From Trachelipus rathkii (lineage: Eukaryota > Arthropoda > Malacostraca > Isopoda > Trachelipodidae): a stretch of 22,500 bases of DNA. This document shows, piece by piece, positions 1-9,258 of this stretch. Position numbers and translations under genes: made by a program. The notes below the pieces were generated by a model. The model saw only the letters and a program-made list of their open reading frames with translations. It had not been told where the DNA came from and did not search any database. The stretch is from positions 7,501 to 30,000 of the forward strand of contig JABUQX010116868.1 of the NCBI GenBank assembly GCA_015478945.1, given 5' to 3'. The number at the start of each line of letters is the position of its first letter. The stretch's first letter is position 1.

Positions 1-640
1 TCTCAACGCGCTCTATTTAAATTATTATATATAAAATATTTAAAATTTCGGAAAAAAAAAATTAAGAAATTTGTAAAGGATAAAATTTTAAATTTGAGTA
101 TATGTGCATAAACATTGTCAATCAAAGATTGCTAGTTAAAAATGTACTTCAGGAGATTAAGTTTGATTTTGAAAACATAACCTATTTATTTGGAAGGGAT
201 GATTCAGCAGCTTCTTTTTATGTGCATTTAATAGCTTGATTTATTGTCTGTCGGTTTTACTAATGCTGCTAATTATAATTCGATTTCTTATGCTGATCCT
301 AGAAAGTAATTTCCTAGAGAGCTTCCCTTCTAAAGTTTTTATTAAATAAAAATATAGATAAATACTTCGTGAACTGCAATAAAATTCTTTTTCTTAAATA
401 ATTCTTTAGTGTTGGAACTCCGTCCATATATTTAGCCTGAGTTCAGATGATGAGACTATAATTTTGCTCCTACCAGGCGGACCAGTTTCTTGTCTATAAT
501 CTCATCTTTCATATTACCTGTGACAAATTTATATAATAAAAAGCTTTCTCAATGTAAATGTTATTAGAAATTATATACCTCTTCTATTAGTTTTCTAATA
601 TAGCCACTCACCATCTTAGATTTGAAACTAAAGATATATC
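1..640. other. AT-rich spacer, nothing recognised
   Basis: This stretch is AT-rich, with many stops in all frames and short A/T runs. I see no coding, RNA or repeat signature. It adjoins the broken 3' end of the minus-strand RTE-like copy, whose similarity to the second copy fades near 640. Confidence 0.4.
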
Positions 641-2290
641 GTACCTTCATTACTGCCAATATTATTCAGATTTTCGAAGTGTTCCCTCCACACTAACCTC
701 ACATCCACTTTATCAGTTTCGAAAGCACCATCCCTATTCATTATTTTATGCAGATGCCCTTTACTCTCATTCTTAACCTTTCGCGCTTCCTTCCAAAAAG
801 AGTTTCATATTCCCTTGTAAGTTAAAATTCAACCTCTCCGAATTGTTCATTTACCACATTTTTCCTCCTACGTATGGAACTTTTAGTCTTCCTTTTTTCA
901 TTCTTATATAATTCCAGACACCTCTCTTTTGAGACCTTATCATTGGCTTTTGACTTTTGGCACATTCAACCATGCCTTTTTTAACTTTTAGCCGATTACA
1001 TCACCTCTTCATTCCGCCACTCACTGTTGAGATTCTTACTTCCTGCTTTAGCACATCCACATACTTCTCTTGCACTACTAACAAAGGCTTCCTTCATTTG
1101 CATATTTGATCAGTTTTATCTTGTTCACATTTAACTGTAATATTTGCAAGCCCTCTTAAATACTTTTCCTTATTACCCTGTTCACTTAATTTATCACTCT
1201 TAATCCTTCCCACTTCTTTCCTTATCTCCTTCCTCTCCATCTAAGCCCCACTAACTAAATCTTACATAAAAAAAATTCTTCCCACTTCTTTCCTTATCTC
1301 CTTCCCCTCCATCCAAGCCCCTACTAACTTAATCTTACATAAAACAATATACTGAAGAGATAATCTCATCCCCAACACCCTCACTAATTTAACAGCCATC
1401 ACATATTTCAACAGCTCCTTTTTCACCAACACAAAATCAATCATACTTTTCACTTCGCTACCATCTCTACCTACACCAACTCTAGTATACTTATGAATAC
1501 TCTTGTGTTTGAAGAAAGTATAACTTACACATTTACCTTTCTCCTCACCTAAATCAATTCCCTTCCTACAGTCTCATTTTTTTATACCATTTCTTTTTGA
1601 TCAAATATCCAACCATTTAGGTCGCCCAATTCAATTAAATCTGAAGCTCCAACTCACCCCAAACCATCATTCAGATTATCCCAGAAAGTTGCACTCTCCT
1701 CAACATCACTCTCAGATAGACCATATGTTACAAGCACACATACCTTGACCTTTTCAAACTTAAATTCAACTATTATAATTCTAGTACTCACACAGACAAA
1801 ATTCCACCATAGCTTTGTGCAAAGGGCAACTCTTCAGAATTGCAACTCCTTCTCTCCCCCATCATTCATCTCCACTGCAGCGCACACACACATTTCACCC
1901 ACACAACTCGTCTTCACCTCTTCCTTTCATTTTTGTTTCAGTTACAGCGAGCAGATCAAATTTACGCTTCCTAAATACATCCATCACCTCTCTCTTCTTC
2001 TCAGAATTTATTCCTCTGACATTCTATATACCTATACGATTTATACAATTTCACTTGAAAGATAGAGCTTTCTTACATTTGAAAATCATATTCATTTGGC
2101 ATGCATCGTCATTCCTGGCAGGAGGGATAAGTGGTAATGGGCAGCCAACTCAACTACCACTGTCTCTTTAGTTATCTCTTCTGCGATGTGCAGAACATAT
2201 GCTGTGGGCAATTCTTTCTCCAGACCCACAGGAAAATAAGGAAAGGTGTTGTGTGTAATAGTGATATTAATGTTATATGGTCTGTTTGTC
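640..2290 (-). mobile_element. RTE-like non-LTR retrotransposon, 3'-truncated and degenerate
   Basis: Read on the minus strand, this matches the plus-strand copy at 19340-21720 from the 5' leader to the linker before the RT. Shared landmarks are a leader with AGAAAGAATTGCC and GGTAGTTG(A/G)GTTGGCTGCCCA (about 2135-2230 here); the endonuclease start, with a VFRKRKFDLLAVTETKMKG-like stretch (about 1900-2000); the KSMIDFVLVKK and KLVGAWMEGKEIRKEVGRI segments (1262-1453); and an LFWKEARKVKNE-like linker (about 760-830). Similarity stops near 640, so the reverse transcriptase is missing. Frames are broken many times and the end-of-endonuclease SDH motif reads SLQY here. It is a dead copy. The 5' end is placed only approximately. 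Confidence 0.8.
1206..1345. repeat. 72-bp tandem duplication inside the RTE-like copy
   Basis: The segment starting CTTCCCACTTCTTTCCTTAT at 1206 recurs at 1278 with few changes, both running to a TCTTACATAAAA end. The plus-strand relative of the element has it once, so this is a local duplication in this copy. Confidence 0.75.
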
Positions 2291-2429
2291 ATTCGGAGAG
2301 TCTATTCCGCCAAGAAGAGTGTGGGACATTGAAAGTCTACCTTGCTTAGAATGCCTCTGGTTACCTTAAGCCAAGCCAAGCATTCCCTACCATCCTAGTG
2401 CATTTCTCCCTAATTATTAAATTTTTTTA

Positions 2430-2476
2430 CATTATATATATATATATATATATATCTATTTCACTATATATATATA

Positions 2477-2545
<69 letters not shown>
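2430..2545. repeat. (TA)n microsatellite
   Basis: Nearly pure TA dinucleotides for over 100 bp, interrupted around 2455-2480 by TCTATTTCAC and CTCA. It lies between the 5' end of the minus-strand RTE-like copy and the 5' end of the Jockey-like element. Confidence 0.95.
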
Positions 2546-2546
<1 letters not shown>

Positions 2547-2989
2547 TTGATGAAGATGTTCAGTATCCAGAACAGAAGTCATTAGATATTTTATATTGAT
2601 CTGCAGTAGGGTCTTGGGTCACTCATTAAGTATACATTTCTTACTTACTATCTTTACTCATATTACTATTGTATTTCTTTATAATATGGTATTTATATAC
2701 TAAATTCTAATTGGGAGAGTAGAAGAGTAGGGAGACAGGGCAGTGAGAGAAGTGAAGTTAAATCAGTTGTGAATGATAGCGTAATAACGCTACGTATTCA
2801 TGTTTCCTTATGGGTGTTTCCTCAATTTCTTCCTGAACCCTGTTGGCTATTAGGTTATAGACGCTGTGCGTATATCATGCCCATCTTGCCCTCCTTCCCT
2901 CGTGAGTAAGGGTACAGGTCCAAAACTAGTTATTCTCTCCTTTCTCCAGATCGTCTATTGTTGGAGACCCGAGCCTTAGCTAACCACTG
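2546..2989. other. Spacer, nothing recognised
   Basis: No reading frame or repeat that I recognise. The last part may already belong to the 5' leader of the Jockey-like element that follows; I cannot place that boundary. Confidence 0.35.
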
Positions 2990-3291
2990 AGGAGGCTGTC
3001 CCGCACTTGGGCTTATAATCTTGAGTTTCGCGTCTTATTCGTGTGGTGCACGGATATTGTTTTTTCATTTTAGGAACTGGACGAGGAGTTCCTGTGGGCT
3101 TTTTCTGAGGCCACACCCATGGCCCACCCTACAGGGTGGGGTTTCTGTGAGGAAGGTATTATTTTTCTGGGCGTGTGGTGGGCGCGGATTCCGTGTTTAC
3201 GCTCCGGGATACATTGTTTTTATTCATCATTTGTATTAATGTATTTGTGCTTATTTTTTGCGGAGCAGATGTTTAATAGGAGCATTTATTA

Positions 3292-3449
3292 TGGGAAAAA
3301 AGAAAAAAACGTGTTCAAGAAAGGCGAAATTCAACAACTGTTGGGTCCCCAACCCAACCCCTTCTTTGTCAATTCTCGACCAGCGATCAATAGGGGTTTT
3401 GATGCCCTTATTGATGAAATGGTTGGTACTCCTCCACCACCACCAATAG
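3292..3449 (+). pseudogene. Jockey-like ORF1 (Gag) N-terminal remnant
   Basis: ATG 3292 opens a frame beginning MGKKKKTCSRKAKFNNCW followed by VPNPTPS, a lysine-rich start expected of an RNA-binding ORF1 protein. An in-frame ATG at 3258 would add 11 residues, but 3292 fits the basic start better. The meaningful frame then moves: the next recognisable words (DALIDEMVGTPPPPP, about 3401-3450) are in another frame, so there is an early frameshift. No CCHC zinc knuckles are visible. The rest of ORF1 is absent here and a similar ORF1 tail appears at 17520-18680. It is non-functional. Confidence 0.5.
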
Positions 3450-3599
3450 TCTTACATAACAATCTAGTTTGTAGGACTACCCATCTAGACCAGCAGAGGA
3501 TGTTCTGGCCCCTCAGCACGAAATACTACTCAATCCTCACGTCAGCTATCACCAGAATCATTGCACCAGCACAGTATCTACCATCGCCGTCAGAATATA

Positions 3600-3955
3600 C
3601 CAGCTCTAAAGAGTGCTTTCTCAGTGCTTTTCTCTGCTCGATCAAGGTGTATCAAAAAACTAACAAAGAGGCAATGTTTCCGCAACTACGTCCCCACTGT
3701 TTACTCTTATACAACTGTAATCGGTCTATAAGGTTGTGCGTAAGATTTTCAGAAAGCATCATTCAGACCTCACACACTCTTTAAATATGGCCCACAGACC
3801 TCCGATGTTATCTCTGCTCCCGGGATGGTTGGTGATGAGCTGGGCGCTTTCACTTTGCATCCTGTTCCAGCGATTCCAGATATTGTGAACCTTTTAGCTC
3901 TGATTGCTTACGGGTGCGGACCCCAGACTTTTCGAATCCGCTTGGGAAAGACCCT
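3600..3955 (+). pseudogene. Jockey-like ORF2 fragment: end of endonuclease and linker to RT
   Basis: Across several frames this has the basic ARSRCIKKLTKRQ-like stretch (about 3630-3670), an SAPGMVGDELG stretch (about 3810-3845), then HFASCSSDS and the approach to the RT domain. In this group the linker joins the apurinic-type endonuclease to the reverse transcriptase. The final frame (codon start at 3950) runs directly into the frame that opens the RT at 14602, so this and the right fragment are one gene split by the Polinton. Frameshifts and stops upstream show the gene had decayed as well as being split. Confidence 0.65.
3950..3955. repeat. Left 6-bp target-site duplication (GACCCT)
   Basis: GACCCT directly abuts the first base of the Polinton and recurs directly after its last base (14602-14607). 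Six bases is the known duplication length for Polintons. Removing the element and one copy keeps the retrotransposon frame open. Confidence 0.93.
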
Positions 3956-4014
3956 AGTAGTAGGAGGACCATATTGGAGGACCAAAAACCCACCTTCGAC
4001 CGACGAAAAACCCA

Positions 4015-4315
4015 CCTGACCTTTTTACCTGCCCTTTACCTTTTTTGAGCTCGAATTTTTTACCTGACCTTGACCTTTTTTGGCCTTCACCTTTCTGGGC
4101 CTTGACCTTTTTTGGGCCCAAATTTTTACCTGCCCTTGTCCTTTTAGGGAAGTCGTTGAGAAGCCTAATTTTTTGAGAACCCTAATTTTTGAGAGCAAAT
4201 TTTTGAGAACCCTAATTTTTTGAGAACCCAAATTTTTGAGAACTATATTTTAGCCCTAAATTTTTGGCAACCCTAATTTTTGCCATCCCTAATTTTTGCA
4301 ACCCTTCGAAGAAGG
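4015..4315. repeat. Left TIR array 1: GGTCAAGG-type and 17-bp GGGTTCTCAAAAAATT units
   Basis: Nearest the tip are degenerate repeats of ACCTTGACCTTTTTTGGGCC (about 4015-4145). Then come about nine copies of a 17-bp unit related to TTGAGAACCCTAATTTT (about 4145-4315), some with GAGAACCC changed to GGCAACCC. The same order, inverted, is seen at 14270-14545. Confidence 0.85.
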
Positions 4316-4389
4316 ATTGTAAACAGTTGCGTCAGCAACCGTTGTACGTATTACCCCTATTTACGCCCCCTAATTTTTTTCGATCAGTG

Positions 4390-4915
4390 GGCCATTTTGC
4401 CCACGGTAATTTTTGGGTAACCTTTAGGGGCTTAGCCTTTTTGATGTCGTTGTTTGGCCATGATATTTCATCCAGCCTTTGATCTTCCATGGGTCATTTT
4501 AGCCACGGTAATTTTAGTCATCCATTAAGATTCATTCCTGGCCCCACGGTAATTTTTCTTTACCTTTGGTGATATAGGTCATTTTGCCCAGTAATTTTCG
4601 ACCAACCTTTGATCTCCATGATTGTTTTTGGTAATTTTTCAACCAACCCCTTTGTTATTCCATGGGTCAATTTTGGCCACGGTATTCTGATCTTCCTTTA
4701 GGGGCTTAGCCCTATTTTTAGTGTCTTTACCTTGTTTGACCATGATATTTCGACCTTAACCTTACCATATACCATGGGTCATTTTGGCCCACGGTAATTT
4801 TTGGGCTTCCTTTAGGGGCTTAGCCCTATTTTTTGATGTCTTTACCTTGTTGGCCATGATATTTCTCGTCCTTAACCTTGCCATATACCATGGGTCCAAT
4901 TTGGACCCACTAACT
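4390..4915. repeat. Left TIR array 2: dyad CCATGGGTCA...TGGCCCACGG units
   Basis: Repeated blocks contain CCATGGGTCATTTTGGCCCACGG, TAGGGGCTTAGCC and TTGGCCATGATATTTC. The first is a near-palindrome whose arms differ by two transitions. Copies here are more scrambled than in the right TIR (13630-14185). Confidence 0.85.
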
Positions 4916-4989
4916 TGATGGCTTTGATGGTTCCCAATCACCGTAAGAAGTACCTAGTGATGTTCTATTAGTGTTCTATGAGTATTAGA

Positions 4990-5128
4990 TGAGTGCCAGG
5001 TAGGTGCCAGGTGAGTGCCAAGTGAGTGCCAATGAGTGCCAGCGGTGCCAAGTGAGGTGCCAATGAGTGCAGAGTGAGTGCCACATAGTGCCAAGTAGGG
5101 ACCGACATAGTGCTAACTGAGTGCCACT
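4990..5128. repeat. Left TIR array 3: 10-12-bp GTGCCAAGTGA units
   Basis: About a dozen GAGTGCCAAG/GAGTGCCAGGT units in a row, slightly irregular in length. They mirror TTGGCACTCA units at 13420-13562. Confidence 0.88.
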
Positions 5129-5327
5129 TTTTTTCAAGCCTTTTCTATCCCTTCCCTGAGCCCCGAATGCCCCTAATATGGGTGTCTACCCTAGGTAATA
5201 AGGTATGAGGATTCGAATGTAGTGTATATTACAATCTGCTAGAATGCTTCCTACGAGTTAGTATTTTTATATCACTTATAGCAATATATATCTAAAAAGT
5301 TACACAGTTGAGACAGTGATCGCAAAC

Positions 5328-5486
5328 GTTTCCGAGTCCGAGTCCGCGTCCGCAGGTCAGCCCCTCCGCGAAACCGCCGCGTGCGCCCGCAGGCGCAAAA
5401 TTACCGCGTAACCGCCGCCGCGTGCTCCAGGCGCGCGAAAATTACGTATTGTCGCCGCCTGCGTCCCGCAGACATAAAATTCCCGC
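5328..5486. repeat. Left TIR array 4: GC-rich, CpG-dense block
   Basis: Units of roughly 45-50 bp built from CCGCAGGCGCAAAATTACCGCG and CCGCCGCGTGCGC, very rich in CpG in otherwise AT-rich DNA. Three to four copies are visible. The open frame across it (5381-5632) is a by-product of the GC content. Confidence 0.88.
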
Positions 5487-5640
5487 GTGAACCAGAAAAA
5501 TATGATATCAATGTGAAACTATTCAAAGAATTTCGTTTTCAAATATACTATGAGTCATTCATTTTTACTACAATTATACGAAATTTTATTAAAAACCTAT
5601 ACTTTACATACCTTAAAGCAGTGGTGCCGTGAAACAATAG

Positions 5641-5661
5641 AGGTGTTATTACCTAACACCT
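5641..5661. repeat. Perfect hairpin in the left TIR
   Basis: AGGTGTTA, a 5-base loop TTACC, then TAACACCT: a perfect 8-bp stem. The same palindrome is kept in the right TIR at 12887-12907, next to the CTAGGGGATTAGTATGCC landmark in both. Confidence 0.8.
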
Positions 5662-5671
5662 AGGGGATTAG

Positions 5672-5795
5672 TATGCCTTTGTTTTACTGTTTTACTAACT
5701 TTCTGCTTTACTCTGCTTTAACTCATGTTTACTGCTTTAACTTTCTGCTTTACTGCTTTAACTCTCTGCTTTACTGCTTTTACTCATATATTTAT
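5672..5795. repeat. Left TIR array 5: TTTACTGCTTTAACT minisatellite
   Basis: Units of TTTACTGCTTTAACTTTCTGC (about 19-21 bp, itself built from ACTGCTTT), about five to six copies. The mirror is at 12545-12870. Confidence 0.88.
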
Positions 5796-5921
5796 TAACA
5801 TTATTATTTCTATTTTTATTTTTGTTTTAATACTTTTTTATTTTTAATTTGTAATGTAAGAATAAAAACACACAGGGAAGTTTCGGTTATATAAACATTT
5901 TATTTTAATAAAATTTTATAT

Positions 5922-5927
5922 TTTATT
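5922..5927 (-). terminator. Candidate poly(A) signal AATAAA after the protease gene
   Basis: AATAAA on the minus strand about 50 nt past the protease stop, at the inner edge of the left TIR. It is the first such signal after the last gene of the co-directional block. Such hexamers are common by chance in this AT-rich DNA. Confidence 0.3.
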
Positions 5928-5975
5928 AAAACCTTTTTATATATACGAGTTTTAAGGGTAGTAAAAATCGCGTTT

Positions 5976-6421
5976 TCATTTTAAAGCATTTATTACATAA
6001 TCAGAAACTATAAAATCATTGACATACAAATTTTTTAACATCAAATATATTTACAAGTTTATTAAAAACATACATTATTTAAAACATATAATGAAATAAA
6101 TACAATAGACTCCACATAAATTGGAATGTAAACAGGGAAAGACATAGTTTTTACACAGCTTACATTATTATATTTTAAAAATAAGGTAATATAATGATTA
6201 TTCAATATAAATTTTAAGTTTAAAGAATCAATTATGTGAAAGTATCGTTTTTTCTCTATAAACGGAAGTCCAATGTCCTGTTGAGGTGATGTGACGAGGC
6301 AATGTATTGAATATGAAGCAGGTGTCCTTCTCCAACTTTACAGAGTTTATTTCGTTAATAGCAAACACACCTAAAAAGCGAGGTTCATTTTAAACACCGA
6401 TTTTATTTCCTCTTCATTCAT
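5976..6421 (-). pseudogene. PRO: Adenain-like cysteine protease (Polinton PRO), frameshifted
   Basis: In the family this is a C5-type protease that processes capsid proteins during virion maturation. ATG 6421 lies two bases past the capsid gene stop and begins MNEEEIKSVF. Further on, in shifted frames, come GVFAINEIN and then TGHW (around 6265), matching the conserved GTHW-type motif that holds the catalytic histidine. CGVYCIYF at about 6095-6116 carries the CGxYC catalytic cysteine (TGT at 6116-6114). The C-terminal frame KKFVCNDFIVSDYVINALK ends at TGA 5978-5976. Both catalytic motifs survive, but at least three frameshifts separate them, so no full protein is made. About 149 codons is a little short for the family. 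The pieces are short and I joined them by eye; order and motifs make the call secure. Confidence 0.75.
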
Positions 6422-6423
6422 CT

Positions 6424-7716
6424 TTAATAATTCAAAAGTACGTTGCGTACTCTGTCAATTTCAATGAGTTGAGGATGCTCAAGATAGGCCACTACAGTGA
6501 TGGGTGATTGTAGACTTGAACCAAAAAAAAGACTTAGTCCTAAGGTGCCCTTTCTCAAAATGATTAAATGATAGGCGTTACAAGCTGAAAGGTCTGCAGT
6601 AAGATCATACGCATATAAATTACTATTCTTTGCGTATTCTTCAAGATTTAAACCTGTCCACTTATTATTACACGATACAGTATTGGCTATTAAGTCATAA
6701 AAAGGTCGAGCAGAGAGATAGGTCTCAGTTGTATAACATTTCATAATCACGTCCGTGGGGAGTCCATTCACATGTAAACTGATGCCCCTAAGTCCACAAA
6801 AGGTGTGAATTTATAGGGTGACTTTTATAATTCCCAGGAAGGCTTCATGTTCCACAATCCCTATTACTCTGTGGTAAATTTCCGTTCACAATGTTAGGGA
6901 TATTGATACTCGATAATCCTTGAGTGAAATTAAATACCTTGGTTTCAACTCTCTTAATTGGGTACTTTGCTGTAGTATTCAAAAGCGAATTTTCAATTTC
7001 CAAATGTCGCTGTGGTAATAATTTCACTTTTCTAACATAGAGATAAGCCTCCAGCAGTTTGAAAACAGGTTCAGGACATACGGCTGTAGCAGTAGGTTTA
7101 CTTTTTATTTTAAGAGCAAATTTAGGGTTTGATCGTGATAAAATGATTCTAGTATCTACAGATGGTAGAATGAGTCTTTCTTGAGAAGATATCGCCATTT
7201 AATCGTCCGTAAAATTCATAAGTATTATTTATGACTTTAGCCTTTATCTATATGTGCAGCTTCATCTTTGAGGAAACTGTAAAAACCACATGATTTGAGA
7301 TGAGATTGTTTAGCATCGTCTGAATAATTTAACAAATGTTCTATATAGCTTCTATAAGGATAATTAGCCGCTGATGCACCTAGTGAAGTTCCGTTAAGAT
7401 GGACTTCAACCTGGGTGAAACATGTATACAGGAATTTGATTCTGTATATACTATATGGTCATCACCCGTAGGAAGATCTGTACCATCAGGTTTGTCAATT
7501 TCGTTTTTACATATAAAAACACATTAGAGGGATCTAATTACTGATAAGTGCCTGGAATATTGAACTCTGAAGGAACATCTGTATTGGTAATTGTTGAATG
7601 CAAAGGATTAATACTGAAATAAAGTTGGACTCGCTAACGCTAATCTGTGTAGGGTTCATAGAGGATCCAATTCACTCTTACAGCAATCAGGACTAGAAGG
7701 ATGAAGGGAAATGCAT
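6424..7716 (-). pseudogene. MCP: Polinton major capsid protein (double jelly roll), degenerate
   Basis: The main virion shell protein of polintovirus-like elements; its relatives are often annotated as F54H12.2-like proteins. From N to C: a CCKSELD motif near 7675, typical of the family start; SEFNIPGTYQ (about 7560-7590); NGTSLGASAANYPYRSYIEHLLNYSDDAK (7295-7390), a hallmark stretch; LPSVDTRIILSRSNPKFALK with LYVRKVKLLP (frame 6845-7198); and the C-terminal AYDLTADLSACN, GTLGLSLFF and IEIDRVRNVLLNY (frame 6424-6771). The parts occupy several frames, with stops and frameshifts in the first half and between 6771 and 6845. The start is placed at ATG 7716, which needs a shift soon after. About 430 codons is near the family length. 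Upstream is the pX-like gene; downstream, two bases away, is the protease. Confidence 0.85.
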
Positions 7717-7843
7717 CTTGCATGTATGCGAGCTCTGGTCGTATAATGAACATTTCATGAAAACCTTACTTATATACACACCTCGTCGTATTAAAGTTAT
7801 CAGTTAGTAATTAAATAACAAATACATCAATACATTTTTTTCT

Positions 7844-8140
7844 TTAGAGTTTTTTCCGCTTAGCCTTTTCTTTATGACAATCTTCTTGCTTGATCCCTCG
7901 ACCTGACATTTTACGTCTTATTTATACTCTTAACATCATCCAACATCTCATCTGAAACATCAGCTATGGATACGTCTTTTTAATGCTGCACGAGGATTAT
8001 TTCCTGCCGCAATATCTTGAATAGTATGCAAACCTGTTCTTATAGCTTTTTTTACCTATATATTCCCCACCTCTCCTGAGTAAAGGCCTTGCACTTCATA
8101 GCTTGGCGAAAAATCCACCAAGACCATACCCCCTCTGCAT
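7844..8140 (-). pseudogene. pX/core-like basic virion protein of Polinton, degenerate
   Basis: ATG 8140 starts MQRGYGLGGFFAKL, followed in shifted frames by PLLRRGGEYIGKK, KAIRTGLHTIQDIAAGNNPRAALKRRI and a terminal GRGIKQEDCHKEKAKRKKL before TAA 7846-7844. A glycine-rich GLGGFF start, an RTG...QDI..G.N...A..RR centre and a lysine/arginine tail are what I know of small capsid-linked proteins encoded next to the MCP in Polintons and adintoviruses, compared with adenovirus pX. A DNA-binding or membrane-active role in the virion is a family-level inference. About 99 codons, with a stop after AKL and several frameshifts. It lies between penton and MCP, as expected. Confidence 0.6.
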
Positions 8141-8296
8141 TTTTGTTCCTCTGAATACCCGTTCTTCGTCCATTATTACAGGAGTGTCTTTCTTATACTA
8201 TCTTTACACTGTGAAGTATGTTAATGAATGAAAATATATCTGACTACGCCTCTTATATATAATCCATTATGCTGTAATTACTGCATCTGTTTCTTT

Positions 8297-9240
8297 CTAA
8301 TATGAACTTTGCATAACAATGCTCCGTATGTAGGGGAAGGGAATTCCTTCTACATCTTTTATATGCACGCGTACAGAGTCAAAATTTGATCTATTCAGAG
8401 GAAGATAATGAACATTAGGGAATGTTATAACTTTACTCTCTTTGGGAAAATATACTACTCTTAATAAAGGAGCTTTAGTATTACCTACATATTGATGATC
8501 AATTATATTTGTATATACATAAGCCATACCAGGATGGCTGAGCATCTCGGATGGTGTACATGTATAATGCAGTACTCGGTCTGCGTCATCTTTTTGTTCA
8601 TGCCATGTCAAGGGTTTATTCTCCACAGATAGTATAACTCTCTTCAACATAGTAGGGATATCATGAAGTATATCCAGCTCAGCATCACGTTTACGAATAT
8701 GTTTTCGCTGCCACTGGGACCGCTCGAGAAAAAACGTATCACGGTCTCGCAGGTTTACACTTACTTTTGATCTTAAAGATATTATTACTTTATCTTCATA
8801 GGTACGCATTTCAGTTTTGTATACAGATCCTTACACATAATACTCATATCAAAGGTCGTTTAAATGACCGAAAATAGCAGGCACCGATTTAAAATAAGCT
8901 CGTCGCAGAGCAAATTCTTCAAAGAAGTATTCTCTTGTAGCAAATGTTGTCGTATTCACCTTTTTCTTGTAGTCCTTTTCAGATTCCGAGTATCTTCCAC
9001 TTGTAATATAGTTTCAACACATTCTACACTTCTGTACACCACCATCCAGAATAGATTGTGAGGTATATTTTCTATGTCCGTATTTAATATCATTTCACAT
9101 AATCCTACTTCGTATGCCTCTCTTTCAAGTTGTATAGGATTCATTAACACAGTTGTAAAATCCGAGAGTTTATTATCAGGATGTAAATCCAAAGAGGCTG
9201 AAGACGGGAGAGTTAAATAAAAGTGGTCTACACTCTCCAT
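8297..9240 (-). pseudogene. Polinton penton-like minor capsid protein, frameshifted
   Basis: The N-terminal frame (8956-9240) reads FYLTLPSSASLDLHPDNKLSDF followed by YEVGLCEM, close to the FYLTLPSN...PDN...F...WEVGL.EI pattern that opens penton (vertex) proteins of this family. After a shift, EEFALRRAYFKSVPAIFG and then the frame 8297-8809 follow. The latter ends with AYVYTNIIDHQYVGNTKAPLLRVV and YLPLNRSNFDSVRVHIKD, typical of the C-terminal jelly-roll region. Total length about 314 codons. The breaks are a frameshift near 8960 and two stops between 8810 and 8870. Start ATG 9240 lies 18 bp past the end of the integrase gene. Single-jelly-roll vertex function is inferred from the family. Confidence 0.8.
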
Positions 9241-9258
9241 GATTATAATGACAACTGA

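Larger units (their letters stand above)
2990..3955 (+). mobile_element. Jockey/I-like non-LTR retrotransposon, 5' part up to the Polinton insertion
   Basis: This holds the 5' leader (about 2990-3291), an ORF1 start (ATG 3292) and, after an internal loss, the ORF2 segment between endonuclease and reverse transcriptase. The ORF2 part is recognisable from the LGRFHFASCSS-type motif (around 3838-3870), typical of the stretch just before the RT in this group. It is followed in the same frame by codons ending at GACCCT (3950-3955), the target of the Polinton. The frame continues at 14602 on the far side of the insert. Only about 500 bp separate the ORF1 start from this ORF2 point, where an intact element would have more than 2 kb. 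The exact 5' end and deletion point are uncertain. Confidence 0.75.
3956..5942. repeat. Left terminal inverted repeat of the Polinton
   Basis: The reverse complement of 12410-14601. The two are nearly identical at the tips (one mismatch in the first 30 bases) and alignable throughout. The inner end lies about 34 bp from the stop of the protease gene, so the repeat reaches the coding block. From tip inward it carries five kinds of tandem array plus a conserved hairpin. It is about 200 bp shorter than the right copy, chiefly because of a segment duplicated on the right. Confidence 0.92.

Noticed and set aside
1815..2171. Plus-strand frames of 106 and 118 residues
   Set aside because: Antisense to the degenerate endonuclease of the minus-strand RTE-like copy.
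3119..3784. 221-residue plus-strand frame as a host gene
   Set aside because: It runs from the retrotransposon leader through ORF1 and ORF2 remnants in a frame that agrees with their meaningful frames only over short patches.
5381..5632. 83-residue frame in the left TIR
   Set aside because: Created by the GC-rich repeat; the mirrored right TIR does not preserve it.
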